Origin: a virus
Reading direction: 5' to 3' (one strand)
IMG/VR virus record: IMGVR_UViG_3300030389_000292
Coordinates: 1 to 23,055 of that record
DNA length: 23,055 nucleotides
The notes beneath the pieces are model-generated. The model worked only from the letters and a program-made list of their open reading frames with translations, did no database searches and was not told the DNA's origin. Made by a program: the position numbers and the translations under genes. Numbering within the stretch: position 1 is the stretch's first letter; each line of letters starts with the position of its first letter. This document shows, one piece after another, positions 8,801 to 16,909 of the stretch.

Positions 8801-10226
8801 TGATGGTAATCCTATTATGGAAACGTATACAGATGTATCAGGTTTACAAGCAGCTAAGATAGATCAAGCTCAGACAGTAAAGGGTGCGCCCACTAGGGTA
8901 CTCCAAGACGGGACTAAAATACAACAAAAACAAAAAGTGGATGCTGATGGTAATCCTGTAGTAGATGCACAGGGTAATCCAGTAATGGAAGATGTTTTAG
9001 ATGCTAGTGGTAAGCCTGTTGTAATAGGTAGTGAATTAGTATCAGGTAGTGCTGTTGATCAAACTAAAGTGGGAGAAGCATTTGGTACTGGTGAAGTAAA
9101 AGCTGCATCTGTACAAGATGAACTGACTACTTTAATGGATCAGTTTGAAGGAGGTAATACACCATCTTGGGCTGCAGGAGCTATGCGTAAAGCAAACATG
9201 CTGATGGCTTCAAGAGGTTTAGGTGCATCAAGTATGGCAGGTCAAGCTGTAATACAAGCTGCAATGGAAGCTGCATTACCAATAGCACAGATTGATACTG
9301 CTAATAAACAACAGATGGCTTTAGCTAAAGCAGAACAAAGAGCTAAGTTTTTACAGCAAGATTTTGATCAAGCTTTTCAATCTAAAGTTATAAATGCAGC
9401 TAAGGTTAGTGAAATTGCTAACATGAACTTTAATGCTGATCAACAGGTAGCATTAGAGAATGCTAAGATGGCACAGACAGTAGACTTAGCCAACCTCAAT
9501 AATAAACAAGCATTAGTAATGGCTGAAGCTGCACAGTTATCTCAACTTGAAACACAAGGTTTAAGTAATTTACAACAAGCTCAAGTAGAGAATGCTAAAA
9601 ACTTCTTACAGATAGATATGGCTAATCTTAATAATGAACAACAAACAGAGATATTTAAAGCTCAAACAATAGCTAATACTATTTTAAGTGACACAGCTGC
9701 AGCTAATGCAAACGAACAGTTTAATGCTTCAAGTCAAATGCAGGTAGATCAATTTAATAATACTATGCAATCTCAACTTAATCAGTTTAACTCTGCACAA
9801 CTTAATGCTATGAATCAGTTTAATGCAGGTGAAGCTAACGCAATACAAAAGTTTAACTCAGAGTTACAAAGTCAAAGAGAACAGTTTAATGCATCTATGT
9901 ATGCACAGATAGCACAAGCTAATGCTAAGTGGAGACAAGATACAGAAACTATTAATACTGCAGCAGCTAATGAGAGTAACTTTCAGTATGCTAAAGATGT
10001 TAATGGATTAACTAATAAAGCTATTGATGAATTGTGGCAAAAAGAAAGAGACTTAATGAGTTATTCTTTTACAGCATCTGAATCTGCAAAAGATAGAGTT
10101 TTAAATATTGTTTTAGGGGATAAAACTCTTGAAGCAGTTAGACTTCAGTTAGAGGCAAAAGAAGATGCTGCTTTTACAGAAAATGTATTTGACCTTGTAT
10201 TTGGTGGTTTATTTGGAAGTTCATAA
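5838..10226 (+). CDS. Very large modular virion protein with PT linker and helical tail
   Basis: A 1462-residue protein without a catalytic motif that I recognise. Its order is: residues 1-340, mixed globular sequence starting [20 protein letters not shown]; 348-438, an APTQMF...NPQGM(T/S)TYVTGTV module; about 549-597, a Pro-Thr repeat linker; 599-692, a second copy of the module; about 700-930, low-complexity Ala/Thr/Pro; about 940-1051, three copies of a short KxDPxTGxPMVDAxGNPxME-like repeat; 1095-1190, [19 protein letters not shown] and an alpha-helical part; about 1195-1369, an Asn/Gln/Ala-rich helical rod with 11-residue period; and a charged C-terminus. AAGGA precedes the start. Location among late genes and the helical, repeat-rich build suggest an internal virion, tail or ejection protein. 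That is inference; there is no signal peptide. Confidence 0.8.
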   Translation: MAKRKMTAREAKQNLEPFGYKGPAKWASIDAFVEANPRAKAAVTANRGMFVQSEALGFAQGGSTGPSEEAIKKLADLRYLSYKTGVSTAEMNEALKAVGIDPTYNRSSIVSENTYQKGPQYNLGSVEEQNANFNSSHPDADTSNWKETSDGRYLVNPNYNPNALTDFLAKHGYSDSGNPLEFYGDNKATDPVANAFVEKDKQKGASINNNAANKLFAEQVMADQGITADQTSYVTVGEMGMTLDDLKKSYKSSIQIANDAWGKSGYEPEGTDILDTVYSPTKPKPDPIPLPTSIPITPNPQEVEQAKKIFGADGKVTLPTGYQPPKKTTLVEPPQSITTPDFTKLPSGVTKAPTQMFTNQQASQFNQRAIDQAQLIQPQTLAEKTAAGIAPTIQQRMFKNPQGMTTYVTGTVGVNGKFTPTTAIPPGYSPVQTFSSGGQPTGSVTYEKNQQAIMDLNNAFRDPETGNVNMYLAPDGVMRPDPEASKTYTEAMRVLDKEGYDGFYKFLEENAPNAENLKLEGNWQDWVSEENRQNVVGYDYDKGEYVGEQPTPTPTPSPTPTPEPIPDPIPTPTPTPTPTPTPTPTPTPTPTPAPAPVQGVTEVPTQTFGQNITDQASDFNQRAIQQAQLIQPQTLAEKAAAGTASTIEQRLYRNPQGMSTYVTGTVSPDGKFSPTTPVPQGYTQAQQMQAGGVATQTFNAQKMPLPIQLSPGYGGSGTPPPLTPPTIPTELQATTASYVPPTVSTDEKNPTVNVGGQQLTKEQVAQGQADLTASAVLNPAGTVAAAPVANINPDASGTVLSATTGQALGTAPIVTKPAQVTTAATADTPSNVKATTADLQKAQTSVKAALEGGLDPQAMIDSLADTPAGQFGEQKFNPETGKIEVKMPMAVPMVMNPDGTMPEPQFETKEFTPEEFAEQYGLDTKDFTSEGVQAAQKLKQKIDPTTGKPMVDAQGNPVMEADLTKEIEGQVKQKQKVDPVTGQPMVDADGNPIMETYTDVSGLQAAKIDQAQTVKGAPTRVLQDGTKIQQKQKVDADGNPVVDAQGNPVMEDVLDASGKPVVIGSELVSGSAVDQTKVGEAFGTGEVKAASVQDELTTLMDQFEGGNTPSWAAGAMRKANMLMASRGLGASSMAGQAVIQAAMEAALPIAQIDTANKQQMALAKAEQRAKFLQQDFDQAFQSKVINAAKVSEIANMNFNADQQVALENAKMAQTVDLANLNNKQALVMAEAAQLSQLETQGLSNLQQAQVENAKNFLQIDMANLNNEQQTEIFKAQTIANTILSDTAAANANEQFNASSQMQVDQFNNTMQSQLNQFNSAQLNAMNQFNAGEANAIQKFNSELQSQREQFNASMYAQIAQANAKWRQDTETINTAAANESNFQYAKDVNGLTNKAIDELWQKERDLMSYSFTASESAKDRVLNIVLGDKTLEAVRLQLEAKEDAAFTENVFDLVFGGLFGSS
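6879..7151 (+). repeat. Internal protein module, copy 1
   Basis: Codes residues 348-438 of the 1462-residue protein: [50 protein letters not shown]. The module recurs at 7632-7913 with most residues conserved, so it arose by duplication inside the gene. Confidence 0.85.
7484..7629 (+). repeat. Proline-threonine repeat tract (linker)
   Basis: About 49 codons reading mostly Pro-Thr, with a few Ser, Glu, Asp, Ile and Ala, in a 6-base rhythm (ccaacacctact type). As a protein it is an extended, non-helical linker between the two copies of the duplicated module. The DNA repeat is prone to length change by slippage. The antisense strand shows an Arg/Ser/Cys-rich open frame that is only its shadow. 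Confidence 0.9.
7632..7913 (+). repeat. Internal protein module, copy 2
   Basis: Codes residues 599-692: [50 protein letters not shown]. It is the second copy of the module at 6879-7151, with a few extra residues near its start. Confidence 0.85.
8654..8990 (+). repeat. Three short DPxTGxPMVDAxGNP repeats
   Basis: Copies lie at about 8654-8719, 8751-8822 and 8925-8990. They code [38 protein letters not shown] and [19 protein letters not shown], each preceded by KQK. The Asp/Gly/Asn-rich turns look like beta-hairpin or calcium-binding-like loops; binding is not shown. They separate the low-complexity part from the C-terminal helical part of the 1462-residue protein. Confidence 0.75.
9714..9944 (+). 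repeat. Seven 11-residue (hendecad) repeats with QFN signature
   Basis: Seven consecutive 33-base units, each coding 11 residues that start with xQFN or a close variant: [77 protein letters not shown] (residues 1293-1369). An 11-residue period is expected for a right-handed or nearly straight helical bundle. The preceding region, from about 9420, shows the same period with a different consensus. Confidence 0.85.
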
Positions 10227-10292
10227 ACTCGAATGTTATTTAGGGTTTTATTAATTTTAGCTTCGTTATTATTATTATTAAAGGAAACAAGT

Positions 10293-11078
10293 ATGGCTAG
10301 TATGTATCAAAAAGCTTATAATAAATTATTACAACAAGGGAGTGATACTTCATATCCGGCAAGGGTAGATAAATCAGCTTCACCAATGGCTAGACCTAGA
10401 GGTTTAGGAAGTCAGACTCCAAGTCCTGAATCACAAATAGCAAAAATACCAACAGATATAGCTATATACGAAAGATTTATGGATATTAGAGAACGTAATA
10501 GAGATTTAAAAAAGTTTTATGAAAAACAATTAGAAAGTCAAATGGGTGGGTCTGATAAAGTAAGTACAGAATTTAAAGGTAACAAGTTATTATTTCAACA
10601 ACTAGTTGATAAGCATGAAAGTGGAGGGTCTTATAAAGCTTTACTTAATAACCAAAATGAAAATAAAGACAGTAAATTTTATAATGTAGATGTAACTAAC
10701 ATGACTTTAGGAGAAGTGATAAAATTTACAGGTGGTGGAGAAGGAAAAACAAGTCCTTATTTGCAGTATAATAATTCACAGTATGGTCTTAATTCAAGTC
10801 CTGTTGGTAGATATCAATTTGTTGGAGATACATTAGTTGATATACAAGACAGAGGTAATTTTGATATGGATCGTAAGTTTGATAAAAAACTTCAAGATGA
10901 GTTATTTGATTGGTACATGAGAGACACACTTCAAGTTACTGGGGATATAGATAGTAAAATAGATTCTGTTTTAGGTAGATGGGAAGGTTTTAAAAACGCT
11001 AGTAGAAAAGATATTGAAAAAGCTATTAACGAATTTACAATGAGGGGTGTAACAACACCACCAGATAAAAGTATATAG
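10293..11078 (+). CDS. Lysozyme-like / transglycosylase-like peptidoglycan hydrolase
   Basis: A 261-residue protein. Residues 1-100 are polar and partly disordered. The second half has KHESGG (candidate catalytic Glu109), ALLNN, and SPVGRYQFVGDTL (169-181), a motif set like that of lysozyme-fold enzymes; lambda endolysin R has a similar GAGRYQL block after its catalytic Glu. It probably cleaves the glycan strand of peptidoglycan. The ATG at 10293 is chosen because AAGGA (10281-10285) lies seven bases upstream; an in-frame ATG at 10233 would add a hydrophobic MLFRVLLILASLLLLLKE lead and lacks a good binding site. It could be the endolysin or a virion-borne enzyme that opens the wall during DNA entry. 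Its place between two large virion-type genes favours the latter. Confidence 0.75.
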   Translation: MASMYQKAYNKLLQQGSDTSYPARVDKSASPMARPRGLGSQTPSPESQIAKIPTDIAIYERFMDIRERNRDLKKFYEKQLESQMGGSDKVSTEFKGNKLLFQQLVDKHESGGSYKALLNNQNENKDSKFYNVDVTNMTLGEVIKFTGGGEGKTSPYLQYNNSQYGLNSSPVGRYQFVGDTLVDIQDRGNFDMDRKFDKKLQDELFDWYMRDTLQVTGDIDSKIDSVLGRWEGFKNASRKDIEKAINEFTMRGVTTPPDKSI

Positions 11079-11088
11079 GAGAGTTTAA

Positions 11089-11628
11089 ATGCAATTTAAT
11101 AGGGCAATTCCGGGTCAGTCTTTAACAACACCCCCAAAGAGTGCGCCATACGAAAGACCACCACAAATTTCTGATCCTTTGGAAGCTTTAGACTATCACT
11201 TAGAAAGATTAGATGATCCTAAAGCTGTTGAAGAGTTAATGTTTTTTCTAGAGTTGGGTGTAGATTTAGTTTCATTAGTAGAAGGTGTGGCTCGTAATGC
11301 TGTTTTGGAAGGTATACACTCTATTGATATTAGTTTAATAATATCTCCAGTTATTCATGAATACATAAAAGGGTACGCTGATGCAATGAATATAGAATAC
11401 GAAGAAGGTTTTGAAGATAGAGATCAAGATGAAAGAATATCCTATGCTAGGAATGAGGTACTGGCTAGAAAAGTTTTAAGTGAGATGAGTTCTAAAGATG
11501 ATAGCGTAAGAATGCCACCTCAAAAGGATGAACCTGTTGAAGAGGAAATGCCTGAAATGAATACACCACCAGAAAAACCTCAAGAACAAACAACAGCACA
11601 ACCCCAAGGATTAATGGCGAGGATGTAA
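11089..11628 (+). CDS. Conserved phage protein of unknown function, probably structural
   Basis: A 179-residue protein. A Pro-rich start (MQFNRAIPGQSLTTPPKSAP) is followed by a compact helical domain (about 30-135: DPLEALDYHLERLDDP, LMFFLELGVDLVSLVEGVAR, GIHSIDISLIISPVIHEYIK) and a disordered Pro/Glu/Gln-rich tail (about 140-179). AGGAG precedes the ATG. The moderately hydrophobic helices have the look of packed globular helices, not membrane spans. Proteins with the same QFNR-IPGQSLT start and helical core recur in marine phage genomes near virion genes, with no assigned function that I know. The next ATG lies two bases after its stop, so translation is likely coupled. Confidence 0.75.
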   Translation: MQFNRAIPGQSLTTPPKSAPYERPPQISDPLEALDYHLERLDDPKAVEELMFFLELGVDLVSLVEGVARNAVLEGIHSIDISLIISPVIHEYIKGYADAMNIEYEEGFEDRDQDERISYARNEVLARKVLSEMSSKDDSVRMPPQKDEPVEEEMPEMNTPPEKPQEQTTAQPQGLMARM

Positions 11629-11629
11629 T

Positions 11630-12640
11630 ATGGCAAAATTTTCAAACGTAGGTTTAAGAAACTTTATAGATAAGACAAGAGCAAGAAGGGATTCTAGAGA
11701 AGAAGCCATTATGAATATCTATGCTAAACATGGTGGTATAGGACTTCGTAAAATATTTGGATCTGATTATAGAAAACCTGATCAAACAGCTGATGCATTT
11801 AATATGCAAGATGTAGATACTGATGATATCAAATATTCATCCAGTAAAGCTCAAAGTCAAGCATTGGCATTAAAAAGATTTGGAATGAGTGAAGAAGCTA
11901 TAGCTAGATTTGCTGCTAGTGGAGATCCTACAGTTTTTGAAAGACTTTTAAAAATTGTAAATAACCAACGTAAATTATACGAAGGTGAAGGTTTAAAAAT
12001 GCCTGAAGAAATTATAACTCAAATAGTTGAAGAGTCTACTATATCAGGACCTGCATCTAGTGGTAGAATAAATATACCTGCAATAGAAAAATATATAGGA
12101 AGAGAACTTGATACTTTGTATAAGGGGGTATTAGAACAACAAGATGTTACTGCAGGATCTGTAACTTTATTTGAACCTACTTTTGTAGAAAGTGTAACAC
12201 CTAGTGATATTACATCAGCTATAAATTTATATTCAGATGGAATGAGGAGTAAAGCTCTGAGAGAAAAAAGGTTACTTCTTGCAGAAAAGAGTAGATTGAA
12301 CAAAATTGAACAGAAAAACAGAACTGAATTTGAAAATAATCAGATAACTTTATTGAGTACTAGACTAGCTAGGATAGATGAGATTTTTCAAATGAAAGTT
12401 GAAGATCAATCTTTTGCTTTTGCAGATCTTTATGGAAATAGTTGGATGAGAGGTTTTATAGAAGAAAATCCTAAGTATAAAGTAAAAAATTTTCCTACAA
12501 TTTACACAGATGCTATGAATATATATCCTCAAGTATCTAGTGATGCTATGGGATTAGCTTTGTTAAGAGCTGGAGTGTTTGAAGATGGAACTATTGTTCA
12601 ACTACCTGATGGAGAAACTGTTAGGTTAAGTATCAAATGA
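11630..12640 (+). CDS. Unknown virion-associated protein
   Basis: A 336-residue protein not assigned to a named family. The N-terminus is basic and helical (KFSNVGLRNFIDKTRARRDS, residues 3-22; GGIGLRKIFGSDYR). The middle has a long charged helix (about 200-240, RSKALREKRLLLAEKSRLNK) that may form a coiled coil. The C-terminal part contains FADLYGNSWMRGFIEENPKY and ends in a beta hairpin, IVQLPDGETVRLSIK. It overlaps the next gene by four bases (ATGA), so the two are translated together, which suggests that they act in the same structure. I infer a DNA-ejection or internal virion role from this linkage alone. Confidence 0.7.
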   Translation: MAKFSNVGLRNFIDKTRARRDSREEAIMNIYAKHGGIGLRKIFGSDYRKPDQTADAFNMQDVDTDDIKYSSSKAQSQALALKRFGMSEEAIARFAASGDPTVFERLLKIVNNQRKLYEGEGLKMPEEIITQIVEESTISGPASSGRINIPAIEKYIGRELDTLYKGVLEQQDVTAGSVTLFEPTFVESVTPSDITSAINLYSDGMRSKALREKRLLLAEKSRLNKIEQKNRTEFENNQITLLSTRLARIDEIFQMKVEDQSFAFADLYGNSWMRGFIEENPKYKVKNFPTIYTDAMNIYPQVSSDAMGLALLRAGVFEDGTIVQLPDGETVRLSIK

Positions 12641-15600
12641 GAACTTTATCTTTAAATAATACTGCCGATAATATTAGAACTATATCTTTACTTGATGGTA
12701 ACGAAGCTCCTAAAGAAGAACATAGAACTATTTCATTAACTGATTTAGGGAATATTGATACTGTTAAAAATGAAGGTTCTATAAATTACTTTGATTTAGA
12801 TAAAATTTATGAAGAGTACGGAAGAGATTTAACTAAAGAAGATATTATTAATGATGAACGTCTTATGGATATTGTTCGTACAAGTCTTGAAGGTAGATAT
12901 GCACCGGGTGGTTTATTAACTAAAGGTAAAAGAGCTGCTGTAGGTTTAGCAGGTGGAGACATTGGTGGTCTTAGTGGTAGAGACTATCGTAATATGGATG
13001 CAGAAAAAGCTTTTGAGATCTGGCAAAACTATCAAAGATCTTTTGCAGGTGGACAAACAGTAACCACTGCTAATGAGATAGCTTATACTATAGGTGCTAG
13101 TGATGATATTAAGATGAAACTAGGATCAGGGTATAAATTATTTGACATGATGGGTAATGCTATTACTGGTGCTTTTAAAGGTGAAAGTACTTTTGCAGAA
13201 ATGGGTGATGCAGTATGGGACTATACAAAAGCAACTGTGTATGATCCATCAACACTATTAAGTTTTGGTTTAGGAAAAGTTTTTGGTTTTGGTGCAGCTA
13301 AAGCTTCAGGATTAGCTGCAAGAACTTTAATGATTAAGGCTTATCAAGACCAAATTAAAAAAGGTGTTGGTAAAGCAACTGCTATGAAAACTATTGGTCA
13401 AGCAGTAAAGAAAGCATTACCTTTCGCACTAGCAGATAGTGTTATTGGAGCAGGCACAGATGTAGCTTATCAAATGCAACTGATAGATGTAGGTGTTCAA
13501 GAAGAATTTAGTAAAGCACAAACTGCTATAACTGCAGCAGGTAATATGGTGGTGATTCCTGCTCTTGTTGCAGGTGGTGCAACATTTAAAGAGATAAGAA
13601 AAGCTATAGGCAGTTCTCCAGAAAAAAAGGGTTTAATTTCTAGGAATCTTCAACAGATTTTAGCCTACGAAGAGTTTGATAAAAATCTTTTAAAAATGAG
13701 TGTTGATGATGCTGAAAAACTTCTAAAGAATAGAGTTAAAAAAGAAACTATAAAGAAATATGTAGATAGAAACTGGGGTCTATCTCAAAAAGAAAGCAGA
13801 GATTTTCTTACTTGGCATGAAATAAAAGAAGAAGCTTCTAAGAATATAAAGATAAGGGGAGAAGATCTATTTGAAGATGAAACACAACAAGCATTTTTTA
13901 GATACTTTTGGCTAGGAGATCCCGATAAAGGTACTCAAGGTTTTTATGAAGCGTTAAAAGATGCAGGGTTTGTAGTTCATAAAAGTATGCAAGAAAAGTA
14001 TGGAAGCACTACTAAAATATTTTCACAAGCTATTAGAGATTTTTTAGATGAGGATCAGGCAAAACAAATAATTGAAAAGTTTGAGAAAGATACTGGTCGT
14101 CAATTAAAGTTTTATACTAAAGGTGTAGAAAGACCTGATGGAGTTATTGAATCTAAGATAATAAAAGACATAACACCAGATACTTTAGCTGATCAGTTTG
14201 TAAAGCAGACTAGCACAGCCGGTAAAAAACTTTGGGCAGTTGGTCATATGGCTAAGTTAGAAAAAGGTCTTCGTAATAAAAAGAAGAAACTAAATGCAAA
14301 GGAATTAACTGATATTGCTGCAGGAAAAACAGACCCAAAAGATGATCCTAAATACTTTCAGTTTACTTTATCTACTTATAAAAGATTATTAACATCACAC
14401 TTGTCAACTACAGGTGCTAACATTAAGGGTTTTACACAACTAGTATCTATTAATACTGCTGCTGATTTTGCTACTGCAGCTATTAATATGGGTCAAGGCA
14501 CTATTTATAAATTTGTTGGAAATGCCAAGGAAGCTGAAAGATACTATAATAGAGCATGGGGTTCAGCAATAGGTGCTATTAGAAGAGGCTTTGATGTAAT
14601 CTCTCCAGATGTACCTATGGAGTATGCAGATTTAATATTAGAGGCAAGTCCTGAAACAATGTCTAGACTCTTTAGAGATGTTGCAGGAGATGGTGGTATT
14701 CAAAATTCATTAGAAACCCTAAACATGGACAAAGCAGGTAAAGTTTGGAGAGGTGCAGATGCAATAACTAAAGGCGCACAAACTTTAACACTAGTAAGAC
14801 TACAAGATTCTATTACTAAGCGTTGGGCATTTGGTGCTAATGTTAATCAAGCTATTATGCGTGAGTACGGTGTAACTGCTAATCAGTTTTTAAAGAGGGT
14901 TGATGCAGGTCTTGAGATGGCATCAGATAGATTTAAAGAAAATGTATTAGAAAAAGCTTTATTTAGAACACAGAGAGAAACAGCATCTGTGAACTGGTCT
15001 ACACTTCCCGGAAAAGAGGGTATGTTGTCAGCTAGAAGATGGGCAAAAGGTTTAGAAACTGCAACAAATAGAAGTCCTATTGGTTTCGTTGTTCCTTTTG
15101 GTAGTTTTATGAATACTGCTGTTGCTACTATGGCAGACTATACTGGTATTAATACTTTAAGACTTGCTTATAGAAAAGCTACTGGTTTAGAACTAGACTT
15201 TGCTACCAGAGAAGGTGCAGAAATTGTAGGTAAACATGCAGCAGGTTGGGCATTGATAGGTATTGGTGTTTATGGTGGTGATGTATTAACTGCTGCAGAA
15301 GGTCAGGGTAGTGGTGGAGCATTAGAAAGAGTCAGAAATGGATTAAAATTTAATCAAGATTTATTACCTGACGGATCTGTTGTAGATAGAAAATATGACT
15401 GGCCTATGTCAGCTATGAGACTTATATCACAAATACTAGCTCATGGAATAACTAAGGATGGTAAGTTTGATAAAAGTCAAATACCGATGGATTTATTAGG
15501 ACCTCAACTTATAGATCAAATAATAGGTCAAGCAGTCAGAGATGTAGATGGTATAACACAAAGTCTTTCTTATTCTTTAGAAGAAGCATCTAAGGGTAAC

Positions 15601-16326
15601 TTTGATCCAATGCTTGAAATGGCAGGTGCAGGTTTGCAAAGAAGTATACAAGGTTTTACAAGACCACTTGATCCTATTAATACTGTTGTAGGTTTTATGA
15701 GGGATAGGGAAATGAATCCTGATTTTACTCAGGCAGAGTTAGGTTCTACTACTAGATATATAAATAACCTATTACCTACAGAAGAACTACCATCAAGAGC
15801 TGATCCTATTACAGGCGATCAAAAGACTTTTGATTTAGGTAAACAACTATTGGGTACTAGAATGCTAGGAACTCCTGATGTTGTAGAAAGAATGATTAAC
15901 TCTGTTGGAGCGCAAAGTTTTTTTGATGTATTTAGAATGACAATACCACCAAAATTACGGACTAAAGTTAATAGAGTTGCAGCACCTTTCTTTGAAGTAG
16001 CTGCTATAAAATACTTAAACAGACACCCTAACTTTTTTGAGCTACCTTTAGATCAAAGGCAAAGAATAGTAGACAAGATGACATCTGAAGTAAAATCTAA
16101 TACTAGAAAATTTATTAAAGATGGTATGCCTAAAGCCTATGATTTAATAATGTTATTAGATGATAAGAATAAAGATAAACTTAAAAAGGTTATGAACTTT
16201 TTAGAAATAGATCAGGATCTTGAAGACATGCTTGATGATCCTGATGCTGTTCCTACACTATTAAGAATTAAAGCTCTTATAGATAATTATGATGACATAT
16301 TTTTTGGAGATTTAATGTTAAATTAA
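12637..16326 (+). CDS. Large internal virion / DNA-ejection-like protein
   Basis: A 1229-residue protein, the last gene of the + strand arm. The extreme N-terminus has RTLSL, RTISL and RTISL at residues 2, 14 and 30. Several small-residue, hydrophobic stretches are scattered in a largely helical, charged protein: about 202-230 (YDPSTLLSFGLGKVFGFGAA), 299-317 (AGNMVVIPALVAGG), 814-835 (PIGFVVPFGSFMNTAVATMA) and 870-885 (GWALIGIGVYGGDVL). Such size and scattered amphipathic or membrane-active helices are known for large podovirus ejection proteins such as T7 gp16, which form a channel through the cell envelope. No peptidoglycan-hydrolase motif is seen in it; the lysozyme-like domain is instead in a separate gene at 10293. 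Homology to gp16 is not demonstrable by eye. Its stop codon overlaps that of the convergent gene. Confidence 0.7.
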   Translation: MRTLSLNNTADNIRTISLLDGNEAPKEEHRTISLTDLGNIDTVKNEGSINYFDLDKIYEEYGRDLTKEDIINDERLMDIVRTSLEGRYAPGGLLTKGKRAAVGLAGGDIGGLSGRDYRNMDAEKAFEIWQNYQRSFAGGQTVTTANEIAYTIGASDDIKMKLGSGYKLFDMMGNAITGAFKGESTFAEMGDAVWDYTKATVYDPSTLLSFGLGKVFGFGAAKASGLAARTLMIKAYQDQIKKGVGKATAMKTIGQAVKKALPFALADSVIGAGTDVAYQMQLIDVGVQEEFSKAQTAITAAGNMVVIPALVAGGATFKEIRKAIGSSPEKKGLISRNLQQILAYEEFDKNLLKMSVDDAEKLLKNRVKKETIKKYVDRNWGLSQKESRDFLTWHEIKEEASKNIKIRGEDLFEDETQQAFFRYFWLGDPDKGTQGFYEALKDAGFVVHKSMQEKYGSTTKIFSQAIRDFLDEDQAKQIIEKFEKDTGRQLKFYTKGVERPDGVIESKIIKDITPDTLADQFVKQTSTAGKKLWAVGHMAKLEKGLRNKKKKLNAKELTDIAAGKTDPKDDPKYFQFTLSTYKRLLTSHLSTTGANIKGFTQLVSINTAADFATAAINMGQGTIYKFVGNAKEAERYYNRAWGSAIGAIRRGFDVISPDVPMEYADLILEASPETMSRLFRDVAGDGGIQNSLETLNMDKAGKVWRGADAITKGAQTLTLVRLQDSITKRWAFGANVNQAIMREYGVTANQFLKRVDAGLEMASDRFKENVLEKALFRTQRETASVNWSTLPGKEGMLSARRWAKGLETATNRSPIGFVVPFGSFMNTAVATMADYTGINTLRLAYRKATGLELDFATREGAEIVGKHAAGWALIGIGVYGGDVLTAAEGQGSGGALERVRNGLKFNQDLLPDGSVVDRKYDWPMSAMRLISQILAHGITKDGKFDKSQIPMDLLGPQLIDQIIGQAVRDVDGITQSLSYSLEEASKGNFDPMLEMAGAGLQRSIQGFTRPLDPINTVVGFMRDREMNPDFTQAELGSTTRYINNLLPTEELPSRADPITGDQKTFDLGKQLLGTRMLGTPDVVERMINSVGAQSFFDVFRMTIPPKLRTKVNRVAAPFFEVAAIKYLNRHPNFFELPLDQRQRIVDKMTSEVKSNTRKFIKDGMPKAYDLIMLLDDKNKDKLKKVMNFLEIDQDLEDMLDDPDAVPTLLRIKALIDNYDDIFFGDLMLN
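16323..16326. other. Convergent gene junction with overlapping stop codons
   Basis: The + strand TAA (16324-16326) and the - strand TAA (16325-16323) share the bases TTAA. There is no intergenic room, and no GC-rich hairpin with T-run was found on either side within about 60 bases. Every gene before this point in the window is on + and every gene after it on -. Confidence 0.9.
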
Positions 16327-16532
16327 TCCTCTTGATCTAATAAATTATCTGCCCACTCATAAGACTCTTTAGCTACTTCTACTTTATTTGTTTTACCCTT
16401 AGCAATTAGACCTGACATTGCTTGTCCTGCAAGATAACGTCTAGTTGTTAAGGGTTTTGCTTTTGTAGTAGGTTTTACTAGTCGTAGTCTACGAAAATTT
16501 TTAGCTTCCTGTTCTAAATTTTTCCACTTCAT
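16323..16532 (-). CDS. Small phage protein of unknown function at the end of the early operon
   Basis: A 69-residue protein. The first 30 residues are basic (KNFRRLRLVKPTTKAKPLTT), and the rest is helical with YLAGQAMSGLI and VAKESYEWADNLLDQE. This pattern of (Y)xAxQAMxGL, a loop, and AxxSYxxADxxL resembles a short domain seen in many small phage proteins of unknown role. It overlaps the preceding DUF3310 gene by 32 bases, and its ribosome binding site is weak (GAAAGAG), so it is probably translated by coupling. It ends on the shared TTAA at the strand switch. Confidence 0.65.
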   Translation of the reverse strand: MKWKNLEQEAKNFRRLRLVKPTTKAKPLTTRRYLAGQAMSGLIAKGKTNKVEVAKESYEWADNLLDQED

Positions 16533-16908
16533 CTCTTTCTATCCACCTATTTTTAAGTCTATTTAAATACCATAGTGCTTTATCAATGTCTTGAAGACCA
16601 TTCTTATACTCACATCTCCACAAATACTTTAATACATTTGCAGCATGTGGTGCTATATCGCCAGACATTTTTTCTGTCATAGCTTCTATGGCTTCAATAC
16701 ATTCTAAATTACCCCTGTTATAATGCTTAGGATTATTGACTGGATCGTTTTTCATAACTCCATATTCTCCTGTAAATATTTCACCACCTTTATCGTCAAG
16801 ATAACCACCCATTGTAGGATTGCAGATCTCACATTCAGGGCAGTTTAGATCATCATCTAAATAATTACCACACATAGAACAAGTATCTTTAGCATGTATT
16901 GTAACCAT
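16501..16908 (-). CDS. Zinc-ribbon plus DUF3310 protein (T7 gp1.7-like nucleotide kinase candidate)
   Basis: A 135-residue protein. Residues 10-29 hold CSMC, then CPECEIC, a treble of Cys pairs suited to a small zinc ribbon. Residues about 55-125 carry the DUF3310 pattern: VNNPKHYNRGNLECIEAIEA, then NVLKYLWRCEYKNGLQDIDK and ALWYLNRL. T7 gp1.7, a phage nucleotide kinase acting on deoxynucleoside monophosphates, belongs as I recall to this family, so a nucleotide role beside the reductase and MazG fits. AGGAG lies just before the ATG, one base after the reductase stop codon. An internal Met52 could start a shorter form lacking the ribbon. Kinase activity is inferred from family and context, not from a visible P-loop. 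Confidence 0.8.
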   Translation of the reverse strand: MVTIHAKDTCSMCGNYLDDDLNCPECEICNPTMGGYLDDKGGEIFTGEYGVMKNDPVNNPKHYNRGNLECIEAIEAMTEKMSGDIAPHAANVLKYLWRCEYKNGLQDIDKALWYLNRLKNRWIERDEVEKFRTGS

Positions 16909-16909
16909 A

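Noticed and set aside
10233-10292. Longer start for the lysozyme-like gene giving a hydrophobic, signal-like lead (MLFRVLLILASLLLLLKE).
   Set aside because: The ATG at 10293 has AAGGA seven bases upstream, while the one at 10233 has no well-placed binding site; the lead is A/T-rich intergenic-like DNA. A real signal peptide remains a minor possibility.
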